Source: an uncultured Bryobacteraceae bacterium | Lineage (GTDB): Bacteria > Acidobacteriota > Terriglobia > Bryobacterales > Bryobacteraceae | NCBI GenBank assembly: GCA_938003835.1 | Contig: CALKXJ010000007.1 | Coordinates: 310,001-374,000 of the forward strand | Length of the DNA stretch: 64,000 bases | Direction: 5' to 3' | In this document: piece by piece, positions 10,991 through 20,841 of the stretch | How positions within the stretch are numbered: position 1 is the first letter of the stretch | Layout of the letters: the number at the start of each line of letters is the position of its first letter | Translations under genes and position numbers: made by a program | The notes under the pieces: model-generated | What the model was told of the DNA's origin: nothing | Seen by the model: the letters and a program-made list of their open reading frames with translations, nothing else | Database searches by the model: none

Positions 10991-13968
10991 ATGTACAAAC
11001 TATTTTTTCCGTAGCGTTAGCCCTGCCACTGGCCGCCCAGTCCGAGAAAGTGGTCCCGGCCGTCAATGAAATCGAGCCCTGGCAGCAGGTCGGCCAGCAG
11101 CCTTACGAGCTGACCTGGATCCAGCGCGAGCAGCACCCGGAGACGCTGGTGGATTTCGAAGACCTGACTGGTTGGACACTCGAGCTCCACGGCGGCGCCT
11201 CGGGCGAGCTGCGACGAAGCCGCGAGCAGCAGATGTGGGGCCAGTACGTGGCCAAGTTCCTTTATTCCGGCGAGGGCGACGAGAGCAGGATCGTGGCCCG
11301 GCCGCCAAAACCCATCGCGATCCCCGGGCGGTTCGATTCGATCGAGCTGTGGGGCTACGGCAACCGGTGGGCCTGGGTGCGGGATCCCTCCACGCCGGCG
11401 GCCGACGTCTCGATCCTGATCACCGACGCCCGGTCAAGAGAGTTCAAGATCCAGATCACTGACATCCGCTGGAAGCAGTGGTGGCTGATCCACCGCCGGG
11501 TGGCGCCGGAGACGCTGAAGGAGATCGTCTGGCCGGCGAGCTTCTCCGGCATCGAGATCTCCAAGATCCAGCACGCCGAGCCGAGGTACTTCTACTGCGA
11601 CTCCCTGGCTTTCTACACCGAGAAACTCCCGCCGCTGGCCTTGAAAAGGCAGCCGAAGCGGAACCTGAAGCCCTTTCGCGGTCAGATTCCGGGCCTGAAC
11701 ACGGGCGAGGGGACGCTCCCCTTCCCGACCCGCGAGGAGACGATCCTGCCGGCGAATTTCGAAAAGGAATTCAAAGTAAGCGTGCGCCGTCCGGAGCCGG
11801 GGCGCTTCGAGCTCGCCTACGAAGGCAAGGACGCGCGCATCGTCTACGAATACCGCCCGCGTACGGGAGAGCTTGCTGAGCTCACCGTGAGTGTCCACGG
11901 CGGAGCGCCCTTCCGGCCCATGGAGGGCGGCGGGGTACGCTTCTCTGACACGGCCGAGGGCCAGGTCTCGCGCGGCGAGCTCGTGGCCGCCTCGCTCGAG
12001 GACGGCGTCATCCAGGCCCGCTTCCGCCACGGCGCGCGACTGGTGGATTACGAGGTGCGGCTCTGGCAGAAATCGCTCGTCCTCGACGTCTGGTGCGACG
12101 GCGGCGAGGCGGCGGAGCTGAACTTCGGACGGGTGGCGGGCGTCAAGAATCCCCGGCCGCTGGTCGTGCCCTACCTCACCTATGGATCCACGAATCCGCG
12201 CGTGCTCCTGTCGGGCGATCCGTCCCGGCCGGTCTTCACCTCCATCTGGTTCGACTGGTACCGCTCCAACGCCTCCGAGCCCTACGCGACCAAGGAGCCT
12301 GCCGTCACCGCCGACGCTGCCGAAATCAACGGCGGCATGCGTTACATCCCGAAAACCGACGGGCTCAGGAACAACCTATACGAGCGGATCTTCGTGACTA
12401 ACTCGCCGGTCTATGAGGAGGTGCTGCCCACCATCGCCAACCCGCCCTCGCTGCGGCAACAGGAGGGCAAGCAGGTCATCTGGACGGTGACGGCGCCGAG
12501 CACCTTCGAATCGGACCACTTGCGCTGCCGCCGCATCCGCTCCTACGGGCTGGACAAGATCATGCAGCACAGCCACGAGGTGACCTGGCGCGACGAGGGC
12601 GACAGTTTTACAATGCGACTCCGCGCCTCGCCGCAGAAGGGAGGCGACGCCAGGCTCCAGTGGTATATCCAGGCGCAGAACGCCCTCGGCTGGCTCCAGG
12701 GGACTTACAGCAATTACACCGATTTCGCTCCGGTGAACACGAACTGGAGCCCGGATCACGTGCAACGGGAACCGGCCGGCGAGTGGCGCCGCGCCTGGCC
12801 GCGCAACTACGCCCTGAAGCCGGCCAAAGCCGTCGAGTTCGACGAGTATTACGCCAAACGGATCAAGGAGAAGTACGGCATCCGGATGTCCTACACCGAC
12901 GTCCACACGGCCGTAGCGCCGTGGCGTTACTGCGACTTCGACGCGCGGGTTCCCGGAGCGGGCACGTTTGCCGCGACCTTCTATGCTTACGGACAGCTTC
13001 TGCTCAACGACCAGAGGGTCTACGGGCCCACGCAGTCCGAAGCCACATACCAATGGCTCTATGCCGGCCTGGAATCCGGCAGCTACGGCTGGGTGTATAC
13101 ACAGGTCAACCTGCTGACCCATCCCCTCGATGTAGCATTCCAGCTGCTGAAGATCCACCCGCTCGAAGCCGATTACGGCATGGGCTACACCTACTACTAT
13201 CTGAGTCAGTTAGACGAGAAGTGGAAAGAGTCGCCCAAGAAGCGGGACTATGTGGACCTGTTTCTTGCCACGACCATCGGCTACGGCAACATGGGCTGGC
13301 TGGTCAACGATTGGGGCCTCGACGCCGAATTCGGCGTCGAGGCGATGGCGCGCTCTTACTACATGATGCAGCAGCTCCAGCAACAGTACGCCTTCGTGAT
13401 GCCCAGGCGGATCGAGTACGCCTCGGGCGACCGCATGGTCTCGGCCAGCGAAGCGCATGCCACCGGCGCCATCGCCGCCTCGCGGCTCCACGTCGAGTAC
13501 GAGAACGGCACTCATGTCTGGGTCAACCGCGGCACCGAGGGCTCCTGGAGGGTGCGCGATCCGGAAGGCCGGTCGGTCGAGCTGCCCGTAAACGGCTGGC
13601 TGGTCGTCAATTCGAACAACGGCTTCTACGAAATCTCAGCTTTGGTGGACGGACGCCGGATCGATTACGTCAAGTCGCCCGACTACGAGTTTCTGGACGG
13701 CCGTGGCGCCTGGACCGAACACGGCCGCCTGGGCGCCAAGGGCAGTGTGGCCCGGCGCAACCGCGGCGAGGTCATCGAACTCATCGACATTTACGGCAAT
13801 AACCGCATTGCCTTCGAGGCCGGCGAAGGGGTGCTGATGGCCTATGACTGGGAGGGCAAAAGCCTGGGTGAGGTGGCCACGAGTTCGGCCCGCGCCGGTT
13901 GGCGCGAGTTTCAGCCGGTGGCAGGGGGACGCAGCTATGTCTTCGCGCCGCGGGGAGGAGCCCAGTGA
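10991..13968 (+). CDS. Large secreted glycosidase-like protein, frameshifted near its start
   Basis: The coherent reading frame from about 11009 to the stop at 13968 has no ATG, GTG or TTG before the signal-peptide region. The only well-placed start is the ATG at 10991 (behind GGGAGGAG), and that frame stops at once (MYKLFFP*). One extra T in the T6 run at 11003-11008 would join them into a clean signal peptide, [17 protein letters not shown], and a product of about 992 residues. The mature part has an N-terminal jelly-roll-like region ([16 protein letters not shown]) and middle beta-rich domains. A C-terminal TIM-barrel-like part carries a Tyr-Thr-Asp motif ([12 protein letters not shown]) and PTQSEA, which may supply catalytic acids. 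I infer a glycoside hydrolase of unassigned family. Its stop overlaps the next start (GTGA). Confidence 0.7.
11003..11008 (+). other. T6 homopolymer at the apparent frameshift
   Basis: Six consecutive T residues separate the ATG frame from the long downstream frame. A seventh T restores a continuous signal peptide. It may be a sequencing error, a real mutation or a slippage or phase-variation site; the sequence alone cannot decide. Confidence 0.75.
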
Positions 13969-16061
13969 GGCTGTTGCTGCTGGCCCTTGTCCCGGCAGCC
14001 CTCGCCCAGCCGGCGGCGGACCTCTGGACCGCCGAGAACCAGACCCTCGCCATCGCCGTCAGCAAATCTACGGGCACCGTCGAGCGGCTCAGGGACCGCA
14101 TCAGCGGCGAGGACTATTGCCATCAGACTGTGTCGGGCGCCGTGCCCGGCCGCGCATTTGTCGTCGGCCCGCGCATCATCGGCCTCTCGGTCTTCGACGA
14201 GCTCACCGGCCGTGAATTTTCGGATCTGCGCGAACGCGCCGCCGTCCGCGTCGTGGAGGCTCAGGCGGACCGGCTCACGTTCGAGAAGCGGTTCCCTGGC
14301 GCCGAGTTCGTCATCCGCGAGAGTTACGTCCTGCATCCCGATCACATCCGGTGGAACGTCCGGATCAGCAAGAGCGCCGGGCGAGACCGCACGCTGCGCG
14401 TCGTCCACCTGGCGCCGCTTGCGCTCGGACCTTACCGGGGTTGGGCGCCGATTGCCAACGCTCCGTTCGAGATCAAGCCTTACCGGCCGTTCGCCATCGA
14501 GTACGGCCAGTCCACGGCCGGGTCGGTCGGCGAACGGCGGTGGCGCACGCTGATCCCGATGGTGGTTTTCTATGCGGAGCGGGAGCCCGGCGGCGGCGGC
14601 ACGGGTGATGAAGCTCCTGCGCCGGGAGCGACCGCGACCGCCTCGCGGCGCAGGGCCATCGCCTTCACTCACCCCTTCGAGGTGCCGGCGGTGCGGATCC
14701 GTTTCTTGAACAACACGAGCGCCCGCGCCGACTTTCACTGGAATTCGCGCCGTTACCCGCCCGCCGAGCGGCCGTATCTGGAGATCGTCAACGAGTATCT
14801 GGGCCTGCGGGAGGGCAAGGACGTCGAAACCGGCTTGCTCATCTCCGCGCACGAGGGCGACTGGCGCCCGGCGCTCGGCTGGATTTACGAAAAATACCGC
14901 GAGCACTTCGATCCGGACCCCCGCTTCGATCGCTGGGACGGCGTCTACATCCTCAGTCACGGGCCCTGGAAAGACTCCTATTCCGAGGCGGACAAGCGCA
15001 AGATCCTCGATGGCATGCGGGAGCGCGGCTTGCGTTGGGAGGAGCAGCACGGGCATTTCCCTTGGTACGGGCTGATGATTCCGCCGCCAGAGGTCAAGAC
15101 TTGGGTCTGCGAGTCGCACGATGAGCCGGGGTTTTCCAACTCCCGGGAGCGCATCGCCGCCCACGCACGCCTCGCCCGGGAATACGGCATCGGCACCTTC
15201 ATCTACTACAACCTCACCGAAGCCGAACACTGGTATGCCTCGCAGCAGTTTCCCGAGAGCATCGCCAGGGACGAAGAAGGCAGGCCGATTCTGGCCTACC
15301 GCGCCGCCCAGTACCCCGACAAGCGCGCCTGTTTCCTCATGAACGCCGACCCGGCCTCGCGGTTCCGCAAGCACATGATCGACCAGGCGCGCCGGATTGT
15401 CGAGGCATACCCCGCCGTCGCGGGCTTCTTCTGGGACGTCTACGGCCGCAGCTACATGTTCGACTTTGCCCACGACGACGGCATCACCATGGTCAACAAC
15501 CAGCCCGCCTACTATCCGGGCTTCATGTTTCAGCGCCAGATGCGCGACCACATCGGCCCCCTGCTGCGGGCCAAGGGCATGTGCATCACGGCGAACAAGC
15601 CCACCACGATCGCCGACTGCCGGGGAGTCGACGGGATCATGGCAGAGGAACACACGCCGGAAGAAGAGTTGCCGGACTGGATTCCCGCAACCAGTTTCGC
15701 CGGCCTGAACCGGCACGTGATGATACTCGACGGGCAGTCAGGCACGCGGGCGGAGCTGATGCTGCTCACCTGCCTTCGCTACGGCATGTTCTATTCCGAC
15801 ATCGGCACCCGCGACGCGAGAAGGAACGGGCTCCCGCCCGAGGTCGTGGCCGCCAACGCCAAACTGCCCCGTCGCTATCTGCGTTTCATCGGGCGGTTTC
15901 GCGGCAAGAAATGGATCCTCTATCCCCGGGCCCTCGAGCTGCCCCCGCACGCCGACGGCAACATCTTCGAGCTCAGAGACGCGAGCGTCATGATCACGAT
16001 GGTCTCCACCTGGCGCAATCTGCGCCGGGTGAGCGGCTTCGACCGCGACGTAAGGTCGTAA
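13965..16061 (+). CDS. Secreted TIM-barrel glycosidase-like protein, C-terminus probably truncated
   Basis: The GTG at 13965 overlaps the previous stop (GTGA) and has GGGGAGGAG at 13952-13960 before it, giving a signal peptide ([14 protein letters not shown]) and 698 residues. An N-terminal beta-sandwich (~20-270) is followed by a barrel from about residue 320. In the barrel, VAGFFWDVYGRSY is a likely nucleophile region and GIMAEEHTPEEE a possible acid/base region, a pattern common in clan GH-D/GH-H-type alpha-glycosidases. I infer a glycoside hydrolase but cannot name the family. The ending SGFDRDVRS is abrupt. In another frame KVVTIESR continues naturally, so the C-terminal beta domain was probably lost by an indel near 16050. 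It is coupled to the 10991 gene and may share its substrate. Confidence 0.72.
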   Translation: MRLLLLALVPAALAQPAADLWTAENQTLAIAVSKSTGTVERLRDRISGEDYCHQTVSGAVPGRAFVVGPRIIGLSVFDELTGREFSDLRERAAVRVVEAQADRLTFEKRFPGAEFVIRESYVLHPDHIRWNVRISKSAGRDRTLRVVHLAPLALGPYRGWAPIANAPFEIKPYRPFAIEYGQSTAGSVGERRWRTLIPMVVFYAEREPGGGGTGDEAPAPGATATASRRRAIAFTHPFEVPAVRIRFLNNTSARADFHWNSRRYPPAERPYLEIVNEYLGLREGKDVETGLLISAHEGDWRPALGWIYEKYREHFDPDPRFDRWDGVYILSHGPWKDSYSEADKRKILDGMRERGLRWEEQHGHFPWYGLMIPPPEVKTWVCESHDEPGFSNSRERIAAHARLAREYGIGTFIYYNLTEAEHWYASQQFPESIARDEEGRPILAYRAAQYPDKRACFLMNADPASRFRKHMIDQARRIVEAYPAVAGFFWDVYGRSYMFDFAHDDGITMVNNQPAYYPGFMFQRQMRDHIGPLLRAKGMCITANKPTTIADCRGVDGIMAEEHTPEEELPDWIPATSFAGLNRHVMILDGQSGTRAELMLLTCLRYGMFYSDIGTRDARRNGLPPEVVAANAKLPRRYLRFIGRFRGKKWILYPRALELPPHADGNIFELRDASVMITMVSTWRNLRRVSGFDRDVRS

Positions 16062-17287
16062 CCATCGAGTCGCGCCCGCAGGCACGGACTCCGGCATCCG
16101 GCTACGAACCACCTGCGCCTACCGCTGGGGCTACATCAAAGTACGCCGCGAATTCCTGCCCGCCCACAAGCCGGTGAAGTTGAAGGCTTCCAACGTGGTC
16201 TCGGCCATCGTCGATCCCAGTCTCGTCGATTACGGCTACCGGCCCGCAGTCGCCGAGGAGGTGAGCAACAACCCTCATGAGTGCACGAGCGGGCAGATCC
16301 GCCGATGGGGCAAGCTCCGGCCGGGGGTCTGCTTCGACTTGCCCTTCCGCACCCGCTACGTCCCCCGTTACACCGTTCTGGCCAACCACGGAGTGGAGGG
16401 GCTGGAGTGGTTCGTCAGCGACGATCTGGCGCAGTGGGACTACCAGCTCACCGGGCAGCCAGGTGCGGCGGCAGCCAGCATCTCGGCAAGCGCAGAGTCC
16501 TTGGGGATCCGGCTTTCCATCGACGCGCTCAACCTTTCCGCCGGCGCGGTGATGTCCCGGGGAGGCTTCCTCGGTTGGCGCCAACCGGCCACGTTCGACT
16601 CCTCCATCGGTGTTCTCGTCTTACCGGGGCGCGCCAACCGGCTCTGGCTTCACGATTCCATGCGTGGAGCGCGTCATCACGAGGCGCGTGAGCTCACCGA
16701 GGCGGACATTCGCGCCTGGGCCGAGGCGGGCATCCGCGAGATCACGCTCCACAACGACGGGGATGCCTTTGGCGACGGCATCTTTTGGCGGGACGGAAAC
16801 CACCCCCCGTATCCCCCGCCCATCATGCGGCGCATGGACCAGCTGATCGAGCTCTGCCACCAGCACGCCATACGGGTCGCGCCCTATTTCTCCAACCACG
16901 AGTTGCACCAGAGCACGGATGAGTACAAGAAGCATGTAGAGGAATGGGGACGTAAGCCGGCTCGAGCCGCTCGGAGACCTCGAAAACTACAAGTTTGCTG
17001 ACTGGCGCAACGGCGCGGTCATGCTTGATGACGCCGATTGTGCTTCGGCCGCTTACTGCCGGGACAACGAAGCCTATCTGCTGCTGGCGAACTTCAGCCC
17101 GACTCCGAAGCGCCTGCTGTGCCGGCTTCGTCCGGAGCGGCTTCCCCATCCTCTGCCGGGGCTGCGCACAGCGGAGCTCATCGAACGGGGACGCTCTTCA
17201 GCCGTGAACGCCGGCAAGCTCAGCCGGAGTGGCATCACCGTATCCTTGCCCGCCGATGAGGTCGTCCTGCTGCGGGTCGCGCGCTGA
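16062..17287 (+). pseudogene. Remnant of a glycosidase-like gene, paralog of the intact gene at 52897
   Basis: Two fragments of one protein remain. From about 16081 to 16950 one frame reads GTDSGIRLRTTCAYRWGY through WRDGNHPPYPPP and RVAPYFSNHE, matching residues ~120-385 of the protein at 52897-54951. A second frame (about 16951-17287) reads SRLEPLGDLENYKF through LLANFSPTPKRLL to the stop, matching that protein's last ~110 residues. Roughly 185 residues of the catalytic barrel, including the YYDW region, are missing at the junction. The N-terminal ~120 residues are also absent, their place taken by the broken end of the previous gene. A GTG-started frame at 16174-17001 exists but would be a non-functional chimera. 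Confidence 0.78.
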
Positions 17288-17301
17288 TCTGGCGCAGGAT
17301 C

Positions 17302-19365
17302 TCACGGCGAAACACTCAGGCTGACCGGCTCGCTCCGGGCCCCGCCGGCGTCGATCTGGAGGCGGACCGTGCCGGTGAGGCCGCGCGGCACTTCCACGTT
17401 GATCTGATTCAGCCCGGCGAAACCGATCGCCGCGCCCGCATAGAGCGGCTCGGCCGGCTCTCCATTGAACAGCACGCGTACGGGCGCTGCTGCCCAGATG
17501 GGCCGCTCCGCAGCCTGCCCGCTGTCAAGCGGCTCCTGAAGCTCACCGAGCCCGGTCAGCCAGATCGAGATGGCCTCCCCGGGCCGCACGGGATCCTCCG
17601 GCGTCGCCAGGCGTGGTGTCCCCGCGTGGGTGATGGCGGCAAGTCCGCCGACGGAGAAGATCGCCGGTGCCGTGGGCTCGACTCTCAGCGGCCAACTCAG
17701 GCCGGTGAAACCGGCCCGCCGGACAATGAGGCGCGCCTCGGCCGGCGTGTCGTAGGGTATTTGAAAGTTGATCTGCTGTGGGGAGACGTACCCCAGCGGC
17801 GCCGTCTGGCCTTCGATCAATACTTCCACGCCCGCCAGATTTCGCGGCAGCGGATGATCATACGCCCGAGCCGTGACCGCGGAGAGCTGCGAGCCGAAAA
17901 GCGTCGCCAGCCCGCCGGGGGCGAGCCGCGGCTGGAAGATCGCTGCGTCCGTGAGCGCGACAGGCCGCGGCGGCTCGTCGTCCACCTCGAAGCACCCTAG
18001 ATCGGGCGCGGCGTCACGGGGGCGGCCCAGAATGTCGTCGCGAGGCGCCTGGACCGGATCGGCGCGGCCGATGACCGCACTCGATGGGCCCGGAGCGCCG
18101 TAGAGCATCACCAGGCGCTCGAACTCCTCGCGAATCGTTAGGTTGCCGGAACGAAACCGGGTTCCCGTCCAGCGCGGCAGAACCAGCCCATCCTGAGGCG
18201 GTAACTTGGGGTCGCCGATCACGCGGCGCGCGTCGTCGCCCGGGTTCAAAACGTCGCCATCAGCCGGAAGAGGCCGTCCGCCGTTCCAGTAGAGATTGTT
18301 GTCAAGCCGGGCGTCGCGCGTCTCGGCTCGGTCGCCGTCGGAGAAGTCCTGCATCGTCCCGGTCGGATCGGCCCAGACGTTGGCGAAAAACCAGATCCGC
18401 TCGTTCACCGGGTTCCGGCCCTCCCGGTTCAAGCGCATGGCGAAAGCGTTGGCAGGGAGATCGCCCACGACGGTGTTGTGCCGGAAGATCACATCCCGCG
18501 CCCCCTTGACCCCGAAGGGAGCCCGCATGGGCTTCCGCGAGTTGCCAATCATCAGGTTGTTCTCGATGAGCACATCTTCGGCCTCGTGAAACGGCTGCCC
18601 GTCCTCACCGACCAGAACGAAGTAACTCCCCGGCGAGCCCTCCCAGTTCAGGAAAATATTGCGCTGGACCCGGATGCGCCGGTTCTCGGGCAGTCCGGCC
18701 GAGTTCTTGATCACGATGAAGCTGCCAGTGTCGGCCGCGTCCGTCCGGCCGCTTCCGGTGAAATCGTTGAAGAAAATGTTGTCGCGAATCGTCACGTCGG
18801 TGACGCCGTTGACGTCGATGTGCTCATCGTGGCCCTGCTGGTTGAACAGCACATTGCCCTCGATGAGGATGCGGCGGGCGACGTTGTTAACTTTCACGAG
18901 GTCGTTGTTGAAGGAGTCGTGGATGAGGTTGTCGCGGAGAACAATGTCCTCGGCGGCAAGGCCGCCGGCCTGCTGGATCTGCACCAGGATTGCGGCGTCG
19001 GCCTCCGGCCCGGGACGCGTGATCTCGAAGCCGGCCAGTTCGAGGTTGGCCGCTCCGAAGACTGCCACTACGCGCTCATCCGGCGTGCCGTTTTCGAGGC
19101 GCGCCCGGTACGGATGCTCCGCCCGAAATACGGCGCGGCGGCTGAAGCGCCGGCTCAGGCGGACCCGGCCCCGATAGACGCCGTCGCGGACGATGACCGT
19201 GCTGCCGTCGTCGGGAATGCTCGCGGCTGCATGAGTAAGGGTGGCCCAGGGCCGTTCGGCCGATCCATCGCCGGCAACGTCGCTCCCGTCCGGCGCCACA
19301 TAGTAGACTCCTCCGCGGGCGCTAACCGCCAGCACCAGAACCAGAAGTCCCAGCCGCGCGGTCAT
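17302..19365 (-). CDS. Secreted right-handed beta-helix protein with Solibacter-type C-terminal module
   Basis: A 687-residue secreted protein. After a signal peptide (MTARLGLLVLVLAVSARG) comes a DUF1565-like opening (VYYVAPDGSDVAGDGSAERPW). A right-handed parallel beta-helix spans about residues 60-400, with repeated coil motifs such as ILIEGNVLFNQQG, VTIRDNIFFND, IRVQRNIFLN and VLIENNLMIGN, as in pectate-lyase-like and mannuronan-epimerase-like proteins. The last ~230 residues (PRLAPGGLATLFGSQLS, GYVSPQQINFQIP, AISIWLTGLGE, LNQINVEVPRG) look like the TIGR03437 Solibacter C-terminal domain. The start overlaps the stop of the ceramidase-like gene (ATGA), so the two are coupled. Polysaccharide binding or cleavage is an inference. 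Confidence 0.85.
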   Translation of the reverse strand: MTARLGLLVLVLAVSARGGVYYVAPDGSDVAGDGSAERPWATLTHAAASIPDDGSTVIVRDGVYRGRVRLSRRFSRRAVFRAEHPYRARLENGTPDERVVAVFGAANLELAGFEITRPGPEADAAILVQIQQAGGLAAEDIVLRDNLIHDSFNNDLVKVNNVARRILIEGNVLFNQQGHDEHIDVNGVTDVTIRDNIFFNDFTGSGRTDAADTGSFIVIKNSAGLPENRRIRVQRNIFLNWEGSPGSYFVLVGEDGQPFHEAEDVLIENNLMIGNSRKPMRAPFGVKGARDVIFRHNTVVGDLPANAFAMRLNREGRNPVNERIWFFANVWADPTGTMQDFSDGDRAETRDARLDNNLYWNGGRPLPADGDVLNPGDDARRVIGDPKLPPQDGLVLPRWTGTRFRSGNLTIREEFERLVMLYGAPGPSSAVIGRADPVQAPRDDILGRPRDAAPDLGCFEVDDEPPRPVALTDAAIFQPRLAPGGLATLFGSQLSAVTARAYDHPLPRNLAGVEVLIEGQTAPLGYVSPQQINFQIPYDTPAEARLIVRRAGFTGLSWPLRVEPTAPAIFSVGGLAAITHAGTPRLATPEDPVRPGEAISIWLTGLGELQEPLDSGQAAERPIWAAAPVRVLFNGEPAEPLYAGAAIGFAGLNQINVEVPRGLTGTVRLQIDAGGARSEPVSLSVSP

Positions 19366-20819
19366 CGAGAGGCGGCAACCGGCGCCTCGGCCCAGAGGCT
19401 CTCGATCGCCTTCACCGTCCGATCCACCAGCACCTGGCCGCCTTCCGGCCCTACCCGCGTGCTCTGGACCACGGCGCCGTAGCCGCCCCCGCGCACGGCC
19501 CGCTCGGTCGGCAGATAGCCGCCGTTGCCCCCGGTCAACTGAATGACGAACGTCTGAAGCGCGGGGCTGCGCGCTTTGATCCGTACGCCGAACTCGGTGT
19601 AGAGCTCGAAGTCGTTCGTGGCGATGGCAACGTCCCCCAGCCGGAGCACATGAAGCTCCATCGGGTACAGGTCCACGCCGCTCGTCCTCTGCTTCTCGAA
19701 GCGCTCGACGACGCGCTGGTGCCAGCGGTAATCCCAAATCTCAGCCGGCTTGCCGGCATGGCGCGCGGCTTGCTCCCGCGCGGCGGCAGCTTCCTCTTGA
19801 GTGACGCGACGCTCCGGCAGCTCGATCGTCTCCACCCGATGCCGGAGCACGACATCGGCGCGCATATCCCGCCGTGCCGCCTCGTAAGCATCCTCCCAAC
19901 CGCTGACGATGCGCCGGGCAACCTCCTCAAGGCGCGTCAGGCCCCGCAGCCTTCGCATGCGCTCGTCGCTGGCCCTGCCATACATGGGCCGGGAGGTGAC
20001 GTCACCGCCCGCACCGGACCAGCCCAGTACGACCAGATCCACGCCGTGCCGAGCCCGCAGCATCTGGCGCACCGGGTGCCAGAAATCGGCGTGGATCGAG
20101 GAGCCGCCTTCGACCTCCTGCGCCGGGCACGGAACATCGATCGCTGTCGCGATGAGCCGCGACTCGCGGTCCCAGAAAAACAGCACGTCGAGGTCGTGAT
20201 CCTCCCGGGCCTCCAGGCCCAGGAAATCGGGCGCGGCGGTCGAGCCGTACATCACCGCACGGCCATCGGCATAGACCGCGCGGCGATTGTGCGCCACCAC
20301 CGCCTGGCTTTGGCCCCAGCCGACTTTGCCCGGCTGGCGCCGCCTCCATGCCTGGATCACGGCCTCGGCCACCCGCTCGGTCAGGAATTCGACATAGGCG
20401 GCGGGCCGCATGACATCCTCCGGGAGGGTGTAGCCGCCTTCGGCGGTGACCGGCGCCGTATGGGTATGCGTGGCGCTGAGAAAGAGCTTGTCAGCGTCGA
20501 AATCGGGCAGGCGCGGCTTCACCTTGCTGCGCACCCGCTCGAGAACGCCGCTCCGGATCGCCACCAGGTCGCAGGAGACCATGATCGCCTGGTCGAGAAC
20601 CGTTGCTCCGTCGCGCGACTCGAGAGCCAGAACCGAAGCCGATAGGGGTGTTTCCGGCTTGGTCGAGACGCGGAGGCGGCGCTGCCCGTCGAGCGCCACC
20701 GGCTGCGCGGGCGTGATGTCGGCCACGGCGGCGCCGATAAAGAGTTCGGTGGCCGGGCACGCCCAGGCCGCCAGGAGCGCGCTCAGGCCGAACCAGCCGG
20801 GGAACCGGGACCAAGGCAT
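19362..20819 (-). CDS. Secreted neutral/alkaline ceramidase-like hydrolase
   Basis: A 485-residue protein with a signal peptide (about 1-24) and the N-terminal pattern of neutral/alkaline non-lysosomal ceramidases: IGAAVADITPAQPVALDG, VSCDLVAIRSGV and the metal-site motif SATHTHTAP. GNGGYLPTE near residue 445 also fits the family. Known members hydrolyse the amide bond of ceramide using a zinc centre. Many bacterial relatives sit in carbohydrate loci and may act on other substrates, so the substrate is open. It is shorter than typical ceramidases (about 640 residues or more) and lacks their C-terminal domain. It lies between the alpha-L-fucosidase and the beta-helix gene in a minus-strand operon. 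Confidence 0.75.
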   Translation of the reverse strand: MPWSRFPGWFGLSALLAAWACPATELFIGAAVADITPAQPVALDGQRRLRVSTKPETPLSASVLALESRDGATVLDQAIMVSCDLVAIRSGVLERVRSKVKPRLPDFDADKLFLSATHTHTAPVTAEGGYTLPEDVMRPAAYVEFLTERVAEAVIQAWRRRQPGKVGWGQSQAVVAHNRRAVYADGRAVMYGSTAAPDFLGLEAREDHDLDVLFFWDRESRLIATAIDVPCPAQEVEGGSSIHADFWHPVRQMLRARHGVDLVVLGWSGAGGDVTSRPMYGRASDERMRRLRGLTRLEEVARRIVSGWEDAYEAARRDMRADVVLRHRVETIELPERRVTQEEAAAAREQAARHAGKPAEIWDYRWHQRVVERFEKQRTSGVDLYPMELHVLRLGDVAIATNDFELYTEFGVRIKARSPALQTFVIQLTGGNGGYLPTERAVRGGGYGAVVQSTRVGPEGGQVLVDRTVKAIESLWAEAPVAASR

Positions 20820-20841
20820 CGTGTGGACCTCCTCGCGGGCG

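Noticed and set aside
16174-17001. A stand-alone 275-residue gene
   Set aside because: It lacks the N-terminus and most of the barrel and ends in a shifted tail; it is part of a pseudogene.
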